Source: Ephydatia muelleri (taxonomy: Eukaryota > Porifera > Demospongiae > Spongillida > Spongillidae). From it: 64,000 nt of DNA. A program made the position numbers and the translations under genes. Position 1 is the first letter of the stretch. Each line of letters opens with the position of its first letter. Below the pieces are notes generated by a model, which worked only from the letters and a program-made list of their open reading frames with translations, was not told where the DNA came from and made no database searches. Shown in pieces: positions 42,804-54,799 of this stretch. The stretch lies in NCBI GenBank assembly GCA_013339895.1, contig JABACO010000008.1, forward strand, positions 2,807,490 through 2,871,489, read 5' to 3'.

Positions 42804-44184
42804 AATAACAATGTAACACATGATGATCTATAAACTCATTATATTGAAAGACTTTAATCACTTACTTCAGGCTAAACAATAAATTGAGAAAGTGTCATTG
42901 ACGTCCGTTTCTCCACATCATCCTGAGCTCCTATAAGGTAGAGCTCTATCTCATGTACCAAAATAAGATATCAGTGACGTATAACATTCAAAATTCATGT
43001 TAATCAACACACCAAATCCCTGCATTTCTCCAGAGGCCAGTGTGGAATTTCTTTTTCAATGGTTTGATATGATGGAAATCGTTTAGAAAATTGTGTCTTC
43101 CAGATAATATATTTTGTATCAGAACCTATAGTTTTGTTGCACAATTATTACTAGCATGCAAGTCAAAATACTCCAGCATGCTTTGAATATCAGTACCTAC
43201 ATTTTGTTTCACCACTTGACTGATCATGGTTCAGTTGTAATGGACAATGGAGCCTGCATGGTTATTTGAAGCTTGTAAGCACATTTTTTGGTTATCTGTC
43301 TGTCAAATGACTATGTGGGACAATCTGATGTAGTGTTCTCTTCCTAACATCAGGGCAGTAAGGTCATCAAGGTCAGGGCCAGGATTTTCATACTCAGGCA
43401 CCAAAGATTTGTCTCATTCAGCATCAAAATTCAAAGAAGTACTGCTATCACTTTCTGTGTCTGTTTTGTTATTGTCTACTGCATTCACAATAGGAATACA
43501 TTTAGCTCTCTTCATGCCTGAAAAAGTTGCACTAGATGATGGGATGTTTTTCTCAACCTCGGGCTACAACATTTGACTTCTGTATTGGATTCAGTGTGCC
43601 AATTGACAACTCTGTTTCCTGAATCAACTTATCGTGTTCTGCACATATGCATAGAACTGTTGTTATGCCAACTAGTAAGTTCTAAGTGTTTAATTGTTTA
43701 CTTGTGAGTATACACTATCCAGACTGTGGTCCTGCTGCCTGAACGATAAAGTGATATGCATAAAAATTTACCATCAAACTTACAAGACATAAAGAGACTC
43801 ACAGCCATACGTGTTGCTCTGCCTTGGTGAATTGCTGGTCTACATCATTAAAGTACATAACCAGCAAAGTAATACCTTTGAGTCAGCACATATACTTCCA
43901 GTTGGAAACACAAAGGTGCCCCTTTGATTGATACTGCATTTTGTTGGAAAGAGACAGCCGACAAATGTATAATTTTAAATGTTTCACTTACCACATCCAG
44001 TTCACTGCATCATCATCAGAGTAGTGCATTGAATCAATGCTCTGAAGGAATTGTAATTGTGGGTGAACTACCTATATGTGAAACATTGGGTATCACGCCT
44101 ATATACGTTTGTACACAAAATAGAATTTACTAATGAACTCCAATGATTTTATAGGAAAGAGCAATTCTTTTATAGCTGAATAAA

Positions 44185-44920
44185 TGGAACGTTCTACAAG
44201 ATGACCCTAGTGGATTTATGTACATGTGTATATAACATAAAACTCAAATTGCCGTAGCTTACGACAGGTTAACTCTAGCAACTTCCTATTTTCACTTCGT
44301 CCTACACCATTTCACTATGTGAAAATGTATTTTGATGCCTTGTACAATCATAGTGCCGACGTTACGAGGTCCGATACCCCATCTGGTTCACATCTTTAGG
44401 TAGGAGCGTTCAAATCATATCAAATTCAGTGTGTACGTAGAGGGGTCCTGTCGCTGTTGATTTGTTCTGTTTGTTAATTTTTGCTTTATCCATTTTAGAA
44501 ATACTGCTGTGCGAATTTGATGCACATTTTCCCAGTTGTTTCGCGCCAATCATTTTGGTCCAGTTCAATGTATGGGGGGAATTGTTTTGGCGAAATCGAG
44601 TGGGAAAATGTGCATTACTTTGCACAGCAGTATCTCCGTATCACATATCAACAAACTAAACAAATCAATTGCGACAGAACCCCTCTATGTAAACACCAAA
44701 TTAAAAAGATTTGAAGGCTACTTTCTAAAGATGTGGTGGGTTTAAAACCTGACGGAGTATCGGACCTCGTAACGTTGGCACTATGATTGTGCAAGACATC
44801 AAAATACATTTTCAACATAGTGAAATGGTGCAGGACGAAGTGTTGAAAATAAAAGTTAACCGGTCGTAAGCTACGGCAATTTGAGTTTTATGTTATAAGC
44901 ATAAATCCACTACGGTCAAG
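44185..44920. mobile_element. Long-inverted-repeat (foldback) element, copy in A'
   Basis: Same element as 6517-7336, without the central poly-G and without the extra palindrome. Its right end is cut by the 570-bp deletion (junction ...CCACTACGGTCAAGTACTCC). Confidence 0.75.
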
Positions 44921-45359
44921 TACTCCATCGGGGGCCCCGAACAATTAATTCCAAATGGCGCATTTGCAGTAATAATGATGTACTTCTGCATGCATTGCTT
45001 AAGCATTTGTCATTGATGTCATGTCAATTACGATGTATACTCTCCTAAAATTGGAAGTAATAGATTACTATACTGCTGTGACAGCATCATTACAACCTCA
45101 ACTATTTGAGACAAATTAAAATCTCTAGCTGTTATTATGTTCATTATTAAATCATCATAGTGATCCAATCATTTCCACCTTTCACATACCATGCATTTGT
45201 GAAATGGAATTAATGCCTAAGTGTTAAATAATTATAATTACAACAGCCGTCTGCTATGTCTTTTCCATAGTGTATCTATAAATATGGATATGAAAAACAC
45301 TAGCTACCTACTGATTTGTGTATATAGTACTAGTTAGAAATGTCATAGGAATGTGGTAT

Positions 45360-46420
45360 TCTAACCAGCCAATGACTTTATTGGTCAGCAAAGTGGAACT
45401 TGGTCACACACAGAATTGCCACCCCAGTGACATACCTAAAGAGGGAGACTGGCTTAGATCGATGATTTGTGTGGTATTCTAAAAAGTGCACTGCCATATT
45501 GGTCAGCACAGTAGCCCACTCATGTTACTGTGTCCAAAAGGGGGAGGGACCATTGACATGGCAGTGATGTCACATGTGGTGTCTGGCATTGCTATGTCAG
45601 ACGGGAGCAGAGTTTGGCCTGAGATTGTACTACCTTCATGGATTTTAATAATGGTTTTTCTGTTGCTCCATCTTGAGTAGTACAGTCTGTATTGGTGTGT
45701 GCTTAGGCATGAGCTAGCAAGGGTGGCAGCTTTTTATTCGCAACTTCAAAGTTAAAGTATTAAGTTTTCCTTCATTTATAGATGGCACCTTATTAATATC
45801 AGTTCAACTTGCAGTAAATTGTTTCCTTAACTATTTAACTGGTGATGGATAATTATACTACATGAAAAAAGTTACAGTTTGTAGGTGTGGAAATAACTAA
45901 AGATGGTGTGAACAGCACTGATGAAAATTGATTTTGCATGTGTATAGTGTATGTGCCGTGTTGCAGTTGGAAATGGCGACCTTTGGCAGTGTTAATGATT
46001 TCTGATAGGCTCAATATGATGAACTGATTTTCAGGACATTGACAATGTTCCTTATGGATCAAGGCATGGTCTAAGCACATGCAGAGTCTTCTTCTGCAAC
46101 CACTTATGATAACTTCGTAATATTGATCGGGATTTATTAATTGTCCAGGGTGATTTATCTAGTCACATTACACTAACCTAGATAAGATCCAGGTATTGCT
46201 GGAGAGGGGAGCATGGTGGGGAGGTTGTGGAAGTGGAATACCAATCCCATCCAGGTAGGGGACGCTGTAAACATGTTGATAGATAACACGAACAAGAAAG
46301 AGCGGTAGAAAAAAAAAATTAAATACTTTTTGGAGTCTTAATCAAAGTACAACTACAGTTCAAGTTACTAAAGTGAACACATAGGTACATCACAAATCTA
46401 TTCTATACATTACAGTGTCT
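45360..46420. other. 3' flank of intact Roco gene
   Basis: Contains the inverted CCAATAAAG/TTAGAATACCACA repeat pieces at 45355-45600 and otherwise non-coding duplicated sequence. Confidence 0.5.
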
Positions 46421-46425
46421 GTATA

Positions 46426-46720
46426 CTATTGTTGGCAGTACTTTCCTTCAACATCATTGGCAAGTGAATCCATGTGGATCGTTCTCAACGACAAAGCAAC
46501 TGTCCTCCAGGTTGGCTTTGAGCACAGATGCAGCCACTCCTGTATCATCTTTCTAATTGCATCTTTGCAGTTTTTTTGACAATCGTTTTCAATGATACGA
46601 AGGGTACTGTCAGGAACATCCAGCTGAAGGCCAAGATCATACCATTTGGGAGCACACTCATCACCGATACTTTGCATTACAGCTTTCATGTTGGGTTTCT
46701 CGGCTCCATCTCCACGGAGA
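46426..46720 (-). CDS. Roco gene (intact copy): C-terminal Death domain exon
   Basis: Acceptor CTAACAG on the minus strand, 295 nt, stop at 46426-46428. Encodes MQSIGDECAPKWYDLGLQLD, STLRIIENDC, MIQEWL and TWRTVALSLRT, a Death domain, the homotypic-interaction module of apoptosis and innate immune adaptors. It is the last of five exons in this window. Confidence 0.8.
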
Positions 46721-47076
46721 CTGTTAGGTACAAAAGAATAAACATAAAAAATCTGTAGAGAACGTCTATATGCAAAGGCTGCAGAGCATAATTATATTGT
46801 TATTAGGCTGTCCAAGAATAACAGCACAAATGCCTGTAGTAAAGCATACAAATGCCTATGGAGTAGAAATCCAAATGCCAAAGTATCATAAAGCTAGTTG
46901 CACTGTGTGTACCTATATGATGACCAGCAAGTATGAACATGTCATAATTGAATAGGCTATTTGTACAGCTGCAAGGTTGTGTGTGTCAAAGACAAGAAGG
47001 TTCAACGACACAGACTGTCATACAAACACACTCGAAGTCAAAATCATTTTCAACAATTGTTACATTTCTGACTTAC

Positions 47077-47318
47077 AGCCTTGATGCCTTTTCAAAGCAA
47101 CTTCCACTGCTAGTGAAAATGTTAATCAACTTTTCATTGTAGGCTTGTGTTGTATGCTGTTGCTTCCACAACTTGAGCATACCCAAAGCATTTGTAGGTG
47201 TATTGGTGGCAGTGTCAGTAGGTATTCCAAGGTGTGCAGCAAGAAGGGAGAGGTCAGCTTCACTGTCAATATGGCGTACACAACTGACCAACTCTTCATC
47301 AGTCACCACTGAGTAAAC
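47077..47318 (-). CDS. Roco gene (intact copy): death-like domain exon
   Basis: 242 nt, borders TTATAG and GTAAGT on the minus strand. Encodes SVVTDEELVSCVRHIDSEAD, LAAHLGIPTDTATNTPTNAL, GMLKLWKQQH. Death-fold pattern (LAxHLGI...MLKxWK). Confidence 0.75.
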
Positions 47319-47401
47319 CTATAAGATAATGACAATGTGCAATTTATATTGCCTATTCCACACTGCTGCTTATAAATACATGTGCATAAGTCTGTCATTA
47401 C

Positions 47402-47453
47402 ATGTGCTTGATCTTGCACTTTAGCATGTTTAGGATAGTATCCAATGTCAATT
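47402..47453 (-). CDS. Roco gene (intact copy): 52-nt micro-exon
   Basis: Acceptor CTCTTAG, donor GTAATG. Reads IDIGYYPKHAKVQDQAH. Joins phase 2 to phase 0. Its conservation in both copies supports a real exon. Confidence 0.65.
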
Positions 47454-47592
47454 CTAAGAGGGAACAAATATGGCACAGTTTACACAAATACAGAGATGTG
47501 TACACTTTGTTTAGGCAAAACTGTTGCCCTTAAACCGTTGTGTGGGTTTTTGTTATAAAGTGACCAAAACATGCTCAAGCTGAAATGCTGAC

Positions 47593-47813
47593 CTTTGTGC
47601 CAAATCATGTTTTCCAATTCTCCCCAAATGGTATACAAGGTGTGAGCGTGCTTGGCTTCCCATTTTGCAAGACCACTGACATATGGCCACAAACTTGTCA
47701 CAGATTGTTTCTGGGTTCATTTCAAGAGTCTTGGATAGCTGAACAAAGGCTTCAACACTGAAATCCTTGAGTAGTTCCATTATCTCACTTTGATAAAGAA
47801 CACCTTCTTTGTC
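47593..47813 (-). CDS. Roco gene (intact copy): helical exon
   Basis: 221 nt, acceptor TATTCAG, donor AAAG/GTCAGC. Encodes DKEGVLYQSEIMELLKDFSV, EAFVQLSKTLEMNPETICDK, QWSCKMGSQARSHLVYHLGR. Helical; possibly another death-fold domain, assignment uncertain. Confidence 0.7.
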
Positions 47814-47819
47814 CTGAAT

Positions 47820-48720
47820 ATAATAAGTCATTTTCCTTATTACATCTCAATAATTAATTATTTGGTTTTCAATGAACTAAATCAAAAAGGTGCTATTGAA
47901 AAATAGATGAGCATTATAATTATAATAACTTAAATATTATTATTAAACTTGCTTTCTAAAATTCTAAGTGAGAAATCACTAGACTTAGGGCAACTAATTT
48001 CAATGATATCATGCTGATTAGGCAACAATATGAGGTTAATCTACCAGGCATGGGCAAATTACGGTAAAGGTTTACTAGGATTACAAATCAAATTTAATTT
48101 ATGGATATAAAGTGTAGGTTTGACAAATACGATCGGTATTATTAAAATCCAGGGAATCAAATACTTTCTAAGTGATTAAGGTAATATAATTATGACAACA
48201 ACGTTTTATTCAAGGTTTATAATACTCTACAGAGAACCCTCAATGAAAGTTTGACAAATTATTAAATTTGTGTTGTATGTTATTCAAAACAACAATTCTA
48301 ACTTGAAACTACTTGACTTTGACTTTTCATAACTTGAATAAATCCTCATACTCATAACTTGCACTACTTATGCATATTAACCTGATAGTTTGAGTTAGTT
48401 TGATAATAGAGGTAGGGTTTTGATGTAATAACTCACTGCTTGTAACAATTTAAATCTCATTGGGTATTATAGCCTAACTATTTTAATGCACATAAAATAA
48501 ATCAAGTGGTTAATAATTTCAATCCTGAGTTATGTTGATTTAAAACATTTGCCTTAGTTTTGAACACCCGGTATGGCAGCAAGTACTTCTTAAGTTCAAA
48601 ATAAGTTAGCCGTTGTTAATGTGGCTATGCTACAGACTGATTTAGCTTTTCAAACTGTTCGTAATTATTGGGAAGTTTTACTTGCTTAGTAAAAAGCTGG
48701 AATTACTTATTGTTTACAAC
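47820..48720. other. Roco intron, intact copy
   Basis: AT-rich intron collinear with 23200-24180; no embedded gene seen. Confidence 0.55.
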
Positions 48721-48724
48721 ATAC

Positions 48725-50769
48725 CACGTTTTGTGGGATTTTCATCCAAAGCTGTTGTTCAGCAGTGGGAGCTGATGCGGTTCTAAATTCACATCTCAGA
48801 GCAGTTGAACTTTCAGCTTCTGTTGATAACTTAGCAAAATGTGGTGATGGACCCTTGGGGCATTCACATTGGAATTCAGGTCTGATTTCAATAAATGGAA
48901 ACCACTTGTACAGCTCATGAGCTGCTCCCAGTAGGAGCTTTAATATCAAGCGGCAAATTGAAGGGAAGTTGTACCCATCAACATTGGAACAATAGAACAC
49001 TCGTGCAATGTCAACACGAATACTGAATTTTGTTTCTGAGATTGTTACGTCATCTATCCCGCTATTACCATTGTCTTCGAATTGGAAGGTTACCCGATTG
49101 GAATACATTGGTGTTTGGAAAACAATAGTAAAGCCTGGAGTGGTACTCAGGACTGCGGCTAATCGAACAAAGAACCCTGGAGGGACACATTTTGAACTGA
49201 ATCTGAAGTGCAGTGGGGCAGCAGTGAGTACAGCATCAACATGTGGTGACACCATATCATCTTCTGGACAAATGGGCAACACACATGGCATGAAGTACAT
49301 CTTGCCATAGTTCCTGAGAACAGATGAAAACGACACTTTTGTTATTTTCCCAATCAAAAAGCAATGTTCTAACAAGTCTGCAAAAGCCTGGGGTTTCACT
49401 TCACACATGATATCAGATGTCTTCCAGACCGCCTGATACAATGCCTCCACAAGGATGCCCTTCTCGCGCAACAGCTTCCATGCCTCTCTAGGGCCTAGTG
49501 AGTCCTTTCCAGATTCCTTTGGTGCAAGGATAGTACCAAGGTGTTTCACAAGCCATGCAGGCTGGGCAATAACTACATTCTTCAGCTTCTCAATATCTGC
49601 ATAGTGAAGAAATGCTCCAAGCTCATGATAGAAGCTGAGAACACTGAGAAGAGTAGTGTCTTCAATGGAGCATACTCTGGAAATGGTTGCTACATTATCC
49701 AATGTAACTATTGGTCTTGATTTGGTGAGCCTTGTTAACAACTTGCGAAATAATACCCAGGCAATGGGAGTTGGAATGCACAATGCGTTTGAAATGAAGT
49801 CCCTTATAACGTGTTTTAGTCTTGTAATTGTAGGGTCTTCCTCACTCCCTCTTTTCGTGCTGTCTAATATCAGCATGTCAACTATCAGATCTGAAAACGG
49901 TTTCCCTTCACATTCGACACTGAGCTTTGAGGTAACTTCTTTCTTCTTCTGTGCATTCAGCTTGTCGCCATGTGTCCCTATGACAGCAATGCGTGGGAAC
50001 GGAGGAATAGTGACCTCATTTTCAGTGTGCTGCATTTTGCAAAATTTATCTGCCTTGTGATATAGACTAGCATTAATACTGGACATCCATTGAATCATGA
50101 GGTCTTGCCTACTAATATGTAAAGTCTCTAGGGATGTTGATGTGCCTCCTTGGTTCCAGACTACATCTACCCTCTCTTGTAAATCCTTTGAAGCATCAAA
50201 CGTGAGTAGAAAAATGGTGCGAGAGGTTAGGAATGCAGGAAGAACATCCAGAAAGACTCTTTGACCTCCACAATCCCACACATTCAGATATTGGTCTTCA
50301 GTAGGCTCTAATTGAGCACACACAAGAGACCTGGCTGCAGCTATAATTTTTGAAAGCACTTCATGTGTTTCATGTTGAAATGAAGTATTTGTGCTGGATT
50401 CACATATATGTGGCAATGGCTGGTTTTCAGGATTAAATATCTTCACAGCAATTGCGTCTTCCGCAAGGTTCCTTAGCAGGCTATGTGATCCAATATCCAT
50501 TACTTGCTTGGCCAGTACAGCTAGCTCTTTTATTTCATCTGCATCAGTAACGTCACACCAATGGGGATTGTCTCCTGTTCCGCATCTTTTCCACTGGTAT
50601 TTCACCTCCTTGGTGTCAGCCAAGATGGTGCTTGTTGCTTCAGCTGCTACAGGTGCACTCATCAGAGCTCCTAGTAGTGTACTCTTCCCCACTCCTGCCT
50701 CTCCAATGAACATCACTCGACCATACGACACTTTGACTTCTCCAAGTTTGAGGGCTTCTTCAAAGTGAT
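48725..50769 (-). CDS. Roco protein, Roc GTPase and COR domain exon (intact copy)
   Basis: A single open exon of about 680 codons. Roc domain: G1 GEAGVGKST about 20 residues in, G3 WDCGGQ, and the THGDKL motif in the G4 position. COR domain: TLLSVLSFYHELGAFLHYAD, then AQPAWLVKHLGTIL. A further region contains MLILDSTKRGSEED between the two. The ORF can start at an ATG at 50803, but an acceptor TCCTCTACTCAG ends at 50770 in both copies, so upstream exons are likely. It ends at donor GTATGT (48724); reading on gives a stop at 48707. With the four downstream exons it makes a Roc-COR-(death-fold) protein of about 950 residues. No kinase or LRR was seen. Probable GTP-controlled signalling scaffold in immunity or cell death; the function is inferred from domains. 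Confidence 0.9.
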
Positions 50770-50809
50770 CTGAGTAGAGGATTTTAAGTTGCTGATTATT
50801 CAATCAATG

Positions 50810-52080
50810 CTATTAGAAATGGCAGCTGTGTCCGTCCATGTATAGCCATTATGTTTAAATGTGCCAGTTAGAATTGGTAATTATTTACAAAGTTACAAAA
50901 TAAACATTATATTAATATGGCTGAGGCACAATCAAATGTTATTTGCAATCATGCCAGCATTGATTTACCTTATCATTTCATACCTATACATGTAGTACTA
51001 GTAGCCAGCTTTAATGAGGGTATTGACAATGTTCTAGGCTTACCATTCTCATAGGTTTAACAGAATTTTATGGGCATGGTATTCTGACATTGTGTAAACA
51101 TGTGTTTTTTTGTACACATTATATGGTACATTTTCTGTTAGTATAATTAGTATATTGTCATCATTCATTGTTGAATGATCTGATAAGGATAGCTTGGTTA
51201 CTATTTTATGCTTTTTTTTAACTTGTCATTTTTTACAAGCGTGCTCCATGTATAGTTTGTGTTGTGTACAAACACATGAGTATTGTCATCACACAAGTGT
51301 ACATGTATAGTGCATCCATGGATGTATGACATATTAGATGGTTGGAGGAGGGGTTGGTATCAGTACCATGGCAGGAGGTGAGGCTGTTGGCGAAGAGACC
51401 TAAGAGGCTATCAGAGAAGTGACATTGATAGAGGGTGCCACATTCCAGATGATATCAGCAGGGGGTGGTTTAGTGTTATGTGAACTTTACACAGTTACAG
51501 ATCTTACAACTGTTGTTAAATAATAATACAGATAGCTCAGCAATGTATTCAATTGATAACTTTGAGGGCAGCAAAGATGCTAAAAAATGGTTAAGATGGT
51601 TCTTGCAGATAATTTGTATGTCAAGATGGTAATCAAGCCAGAGGCACTGTTAATTCTCAATAATTGAGTGTTCCACCTGAAAACAAGGTCAAAACTGGTT
51701 TAAAACATGTAGTAGACAGCCACAATTGTAAGGTCTGAAATCGTGGTAAATTTACATAACAATAACAAACAATCTTGAGTCTTGAAATTATTTATGTCTG
51801 CATATACGTAAGACTGCTCAATGTATATTCTAGCATAAGGTTGTAGACCAATTTGTCATCACACATGTATGTGTGTGTGCGTGAGTGCTTCAAAACTGAT
51901 TATAAACATTGAAATGTTATTAAGAATGTTTATGTCCTAACGAGTCAGTTCGTGTATGTCTAACTGAACTTCATGCCATGGCAGTACAAATAAAAATAAC
52001 TTTGCTTTGCAAGTGACATCACAATCGCATCAGCGGAAGTAAAAGTGCTTCTCTGTGCAACATCCACGGCTACATTGTAT
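50810..52080. other. Non-coding sequence upstream of Roco exon (B')
   Basis: Collinear with 17100-19200 minus the 1-kb insertion and the 230-bp duplicate. No upstream Roco exon could be recognised. Confidence 0.5.
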
Positions 52081-52869
52081 AAAAGATTAGCTAACCAACT
52101 CTGAGTGTAAGGTGTTCACTGTTCACTTTCAGACCTGTGTGTAAACTGAAATGCTCTGCATGTACTTTATAGTCTTGCAGCACACCAACACCCCCAGAGA
52201 ACAACTCTAAAAGAGTTGGCTGCATCTCTACCACTACTTGGAGGAGGTTGGAGCAACGAAACTACACAAACTGATGTCCAGATTGTGCTGTGCAAGCTGA
52301 ACTGCCCAGTACCTCCATCTACTGTTGCATCGTTCAGTAATTGTGAATGCAGACCTCACATGGAAAGCGCATCTACAAAGCCGACATGTTCAGAAGTCGC
52401 ACACAAAGGTGCTATCAAATATCCCTGATGTTCTGGACTGCAAATGTATGGTTGAACGCGTCAACGTAGTAAGTATATGCACAATTTGTCCAGATGTGCA
52501 TTTCTGAAGTCACATGGTGGAAGCTTCATGTCCTGTAGTGGTGACGTAAAGGCCAAAGTACAGACCAATTGTCCTAACATTTCACCATATGGTTTAGTAC
52601 TTTTATCAACCATACGAAGCATAAGCAGTTCTATGCTGATTTTTGGGGTAAAATGCACACTGCCTATCGTTCACAGCTACGTGCCTTTATAGTATATTTG
52701 TGTACAAAAGTAGTCAAATTGACAAGAGGATGAATGATCGATATCTGAGTTAATCAGAAGCAACAAGTAAAATCAAACACTCAGAAAGAAATGTATTACT
52801 TTGGATGATAAAGTTAAGGGTTTGCAGAAAAAATGCTTACAGACACATTTACAATTGATGTTGACAGCT

Positions 52870-54295
52870 CATTACATGCTGACATTTTAAGCATTATGAA
52901 TGATAATGATTGCAAGGTGACTTTCCTGAAGGAACATTTAGAAGGCTCTTTTGTGAACAACAATTGAAAGCAGCAAAGTGCAAATATGCTAGACAAATGC
53001 GATGGCACCCTACAATGATTAAGTGGTGTTTGAACCTTAAACTATTGTCATCCTCAGCGTATAAATCCTTGAGAACTTTTGTGTTGAACTCATTAAACTC
53101 CTATCATGCAGAATGTACACTTGTTGACTACATACACATGGTTTCAAACAGAAGTTGAAGCTATGTTGATACAAGAAACTTAGTACACTTACAGTGTTGG
53201 AGATGCATGTAGTTGTTTGTTCGATGAAATGAAAATTAAAGAGGGTCTAGTGTACAAAGAGAATGTTATCAGATTTGTTGAACTTGGTGGCATCATTGGC
53301 TAAGCTTGAAGAGGCAGATGGAGTGACATAAGACTACATCCTCCAGTTGTTAAACAAATTTAGTGTATAATGCTTTGAGCATTTTCATTGACTTGTGTTT
53401 CCTTTTGCTCATTTTCTCACTGAGGAATTGACAGGAGAGTAGCCTTATAACTTTATGTGGGAGGCAATTGAACACCTGAAAACTATAGGCTTTAAAGTGA
53501 CTGAAGATTGCGCCTCTCCAAACAGAATATTTAAAAAACTCCATTCTGTAAAACCTACATATAAGTATCACAATCCATTTGGAACAGAACGTTATATATA
53601 TTTCATCTCAGATGTACCACATTTAATGAAAACTACCAGGAATTGCTGGTCCCATTTGTTTTGAAATGGCCACAAAAGGACAGTTATGGGTAAGATGAAG
53701 GGCTAATATACTTATAATTTATGCAATTTGCATTTCATTTACTACATAAATGGGAAATCGATCAGTTGGCTTCACATAAAGCAGGCGTATGAACACAAGT
53801 TAAAACTATTGGTTTATGCCTTTTGAAAAAGTAACCAAAAACCATACTGAGTTGTAAGGATGAGAGTGGAATTTTCAGTGGAAGTAACAATCCTCATTAC
53901 CACCATATATCTATTTGTGCTTTGTATGTTTTAGGTTCTCAGTTTGTCTGTGTAATGGAGATCAGATGCAGAGAGATTTGTGAGGATGTTTGACCAATTC
54001 TTTGGTTGCCTGAATGTGAGAAGCCCTAATGAGCATGTAATAAAACCTAAACCCAATCTTAAGCCATACATATCATGCACCAATGAAAGCTTTGTCAGTA
54101 AGTTTGGTACACATTCGTAGGGCAAGGTGTATGACAAATACTGTTTTCTTTACTAGGAATAAAGAGGAACTTCTAAGGTATTTGGACGAATGAGAAGAAG
54201 CGTAATTGCTAGAGATGATGCAAGTAATGCTGACAAAGCAAAGCTTATGCTTCAGTAAAAATACTATTGAAGGTCTTCGCATAACAGGTTAGTCC
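52870..54295 (+). pseudogene. P-element/THAP9-like transposase relic (copy in B')
   Basis: Better preserved copy. In order: KAAKCKYARQMRWHPTMIKW plus CLNLKLLSSSAYKSLRTF (52960-53090), VCFDEMKIKEGLVYKENVIR (53210-53280), LKTIGFKVTEDCASPNRIFK, YKYHNPFGTERYIYFISDVP, HLMKTTRNCWSH (53455-53664), SDAERFVRMFDQFFGCLNV (53960-54020), DDASNADKAKLM and SKNTIEGLRITG (54210-54290). These are signature stretches of P-element transposases (MRWHPxxIKWC, DExKIKxGLVY, SDPPHLLKTxRNC, FxCLNV, TxEGLxIT). Frames change several times and stops intervene, so it is dead. Part of its N-terminus may lie at 52200-52860. Confidence 0.85.
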
Positions 54296-54384
54296 GGGCT
54301 CACCTTATATGTGCAGCAAAATATAATAGCTTTACCTGCCACACACCCACCTACTATACACTTGCACACAAAAACGCCCATGCC

Positions 54385-54651
54385 ATACACATACACACAT
54401 ACACACACACTCACACACTCACACACACACATACACACACACATACACACACACACATGCACACACACACACATGCACACACACACACATGCACACACAC
54501 ACACACACACACACAGACTGGGCTTAGTTCTTATTTCTAACACTATTTGTACAAAGCGTAGAAATTTACATGAATGTAAACACCTGTGCACATACTTGCA
54601 TTGTTATGTAAATAGCCTGTGCATCATATTCATAACACAACACACACACAC

Positions 54652-54694
<43 letters not shown>

Positions 54695-54745
54695 TACACA
54701 CATACACACACATACACACATACATACACATACATACACACATAC
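54385..54745. repeat. CA microsatellites
   Basis: Two (CA)n/ATACACAC tracts (54385-54515 and 54635-54750) separated by a P-element flank piece. The single partner tract at 14604-14672 shows that one is an expansion or insertion. Confidence 0.95.
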
Positions 54746-54799
54746 ATATATGTGCAAAGGTTTTAATATAAATATCTGGATCATAGCATCATTTGAAAA

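Larger units (their letters stand above)
42311..45354 (+). repeat. Segmental duplication block A' (partner 4625-8306)
   Basis: Direct copy of block A, starting at the uninterrupted KIF21 end TGGGTACCC (empty site). It lacks about 570 bp (A: 7305-7877) and everything after 8306. 42810-44180 holds no recognisable gene. Confidence 0.9.
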
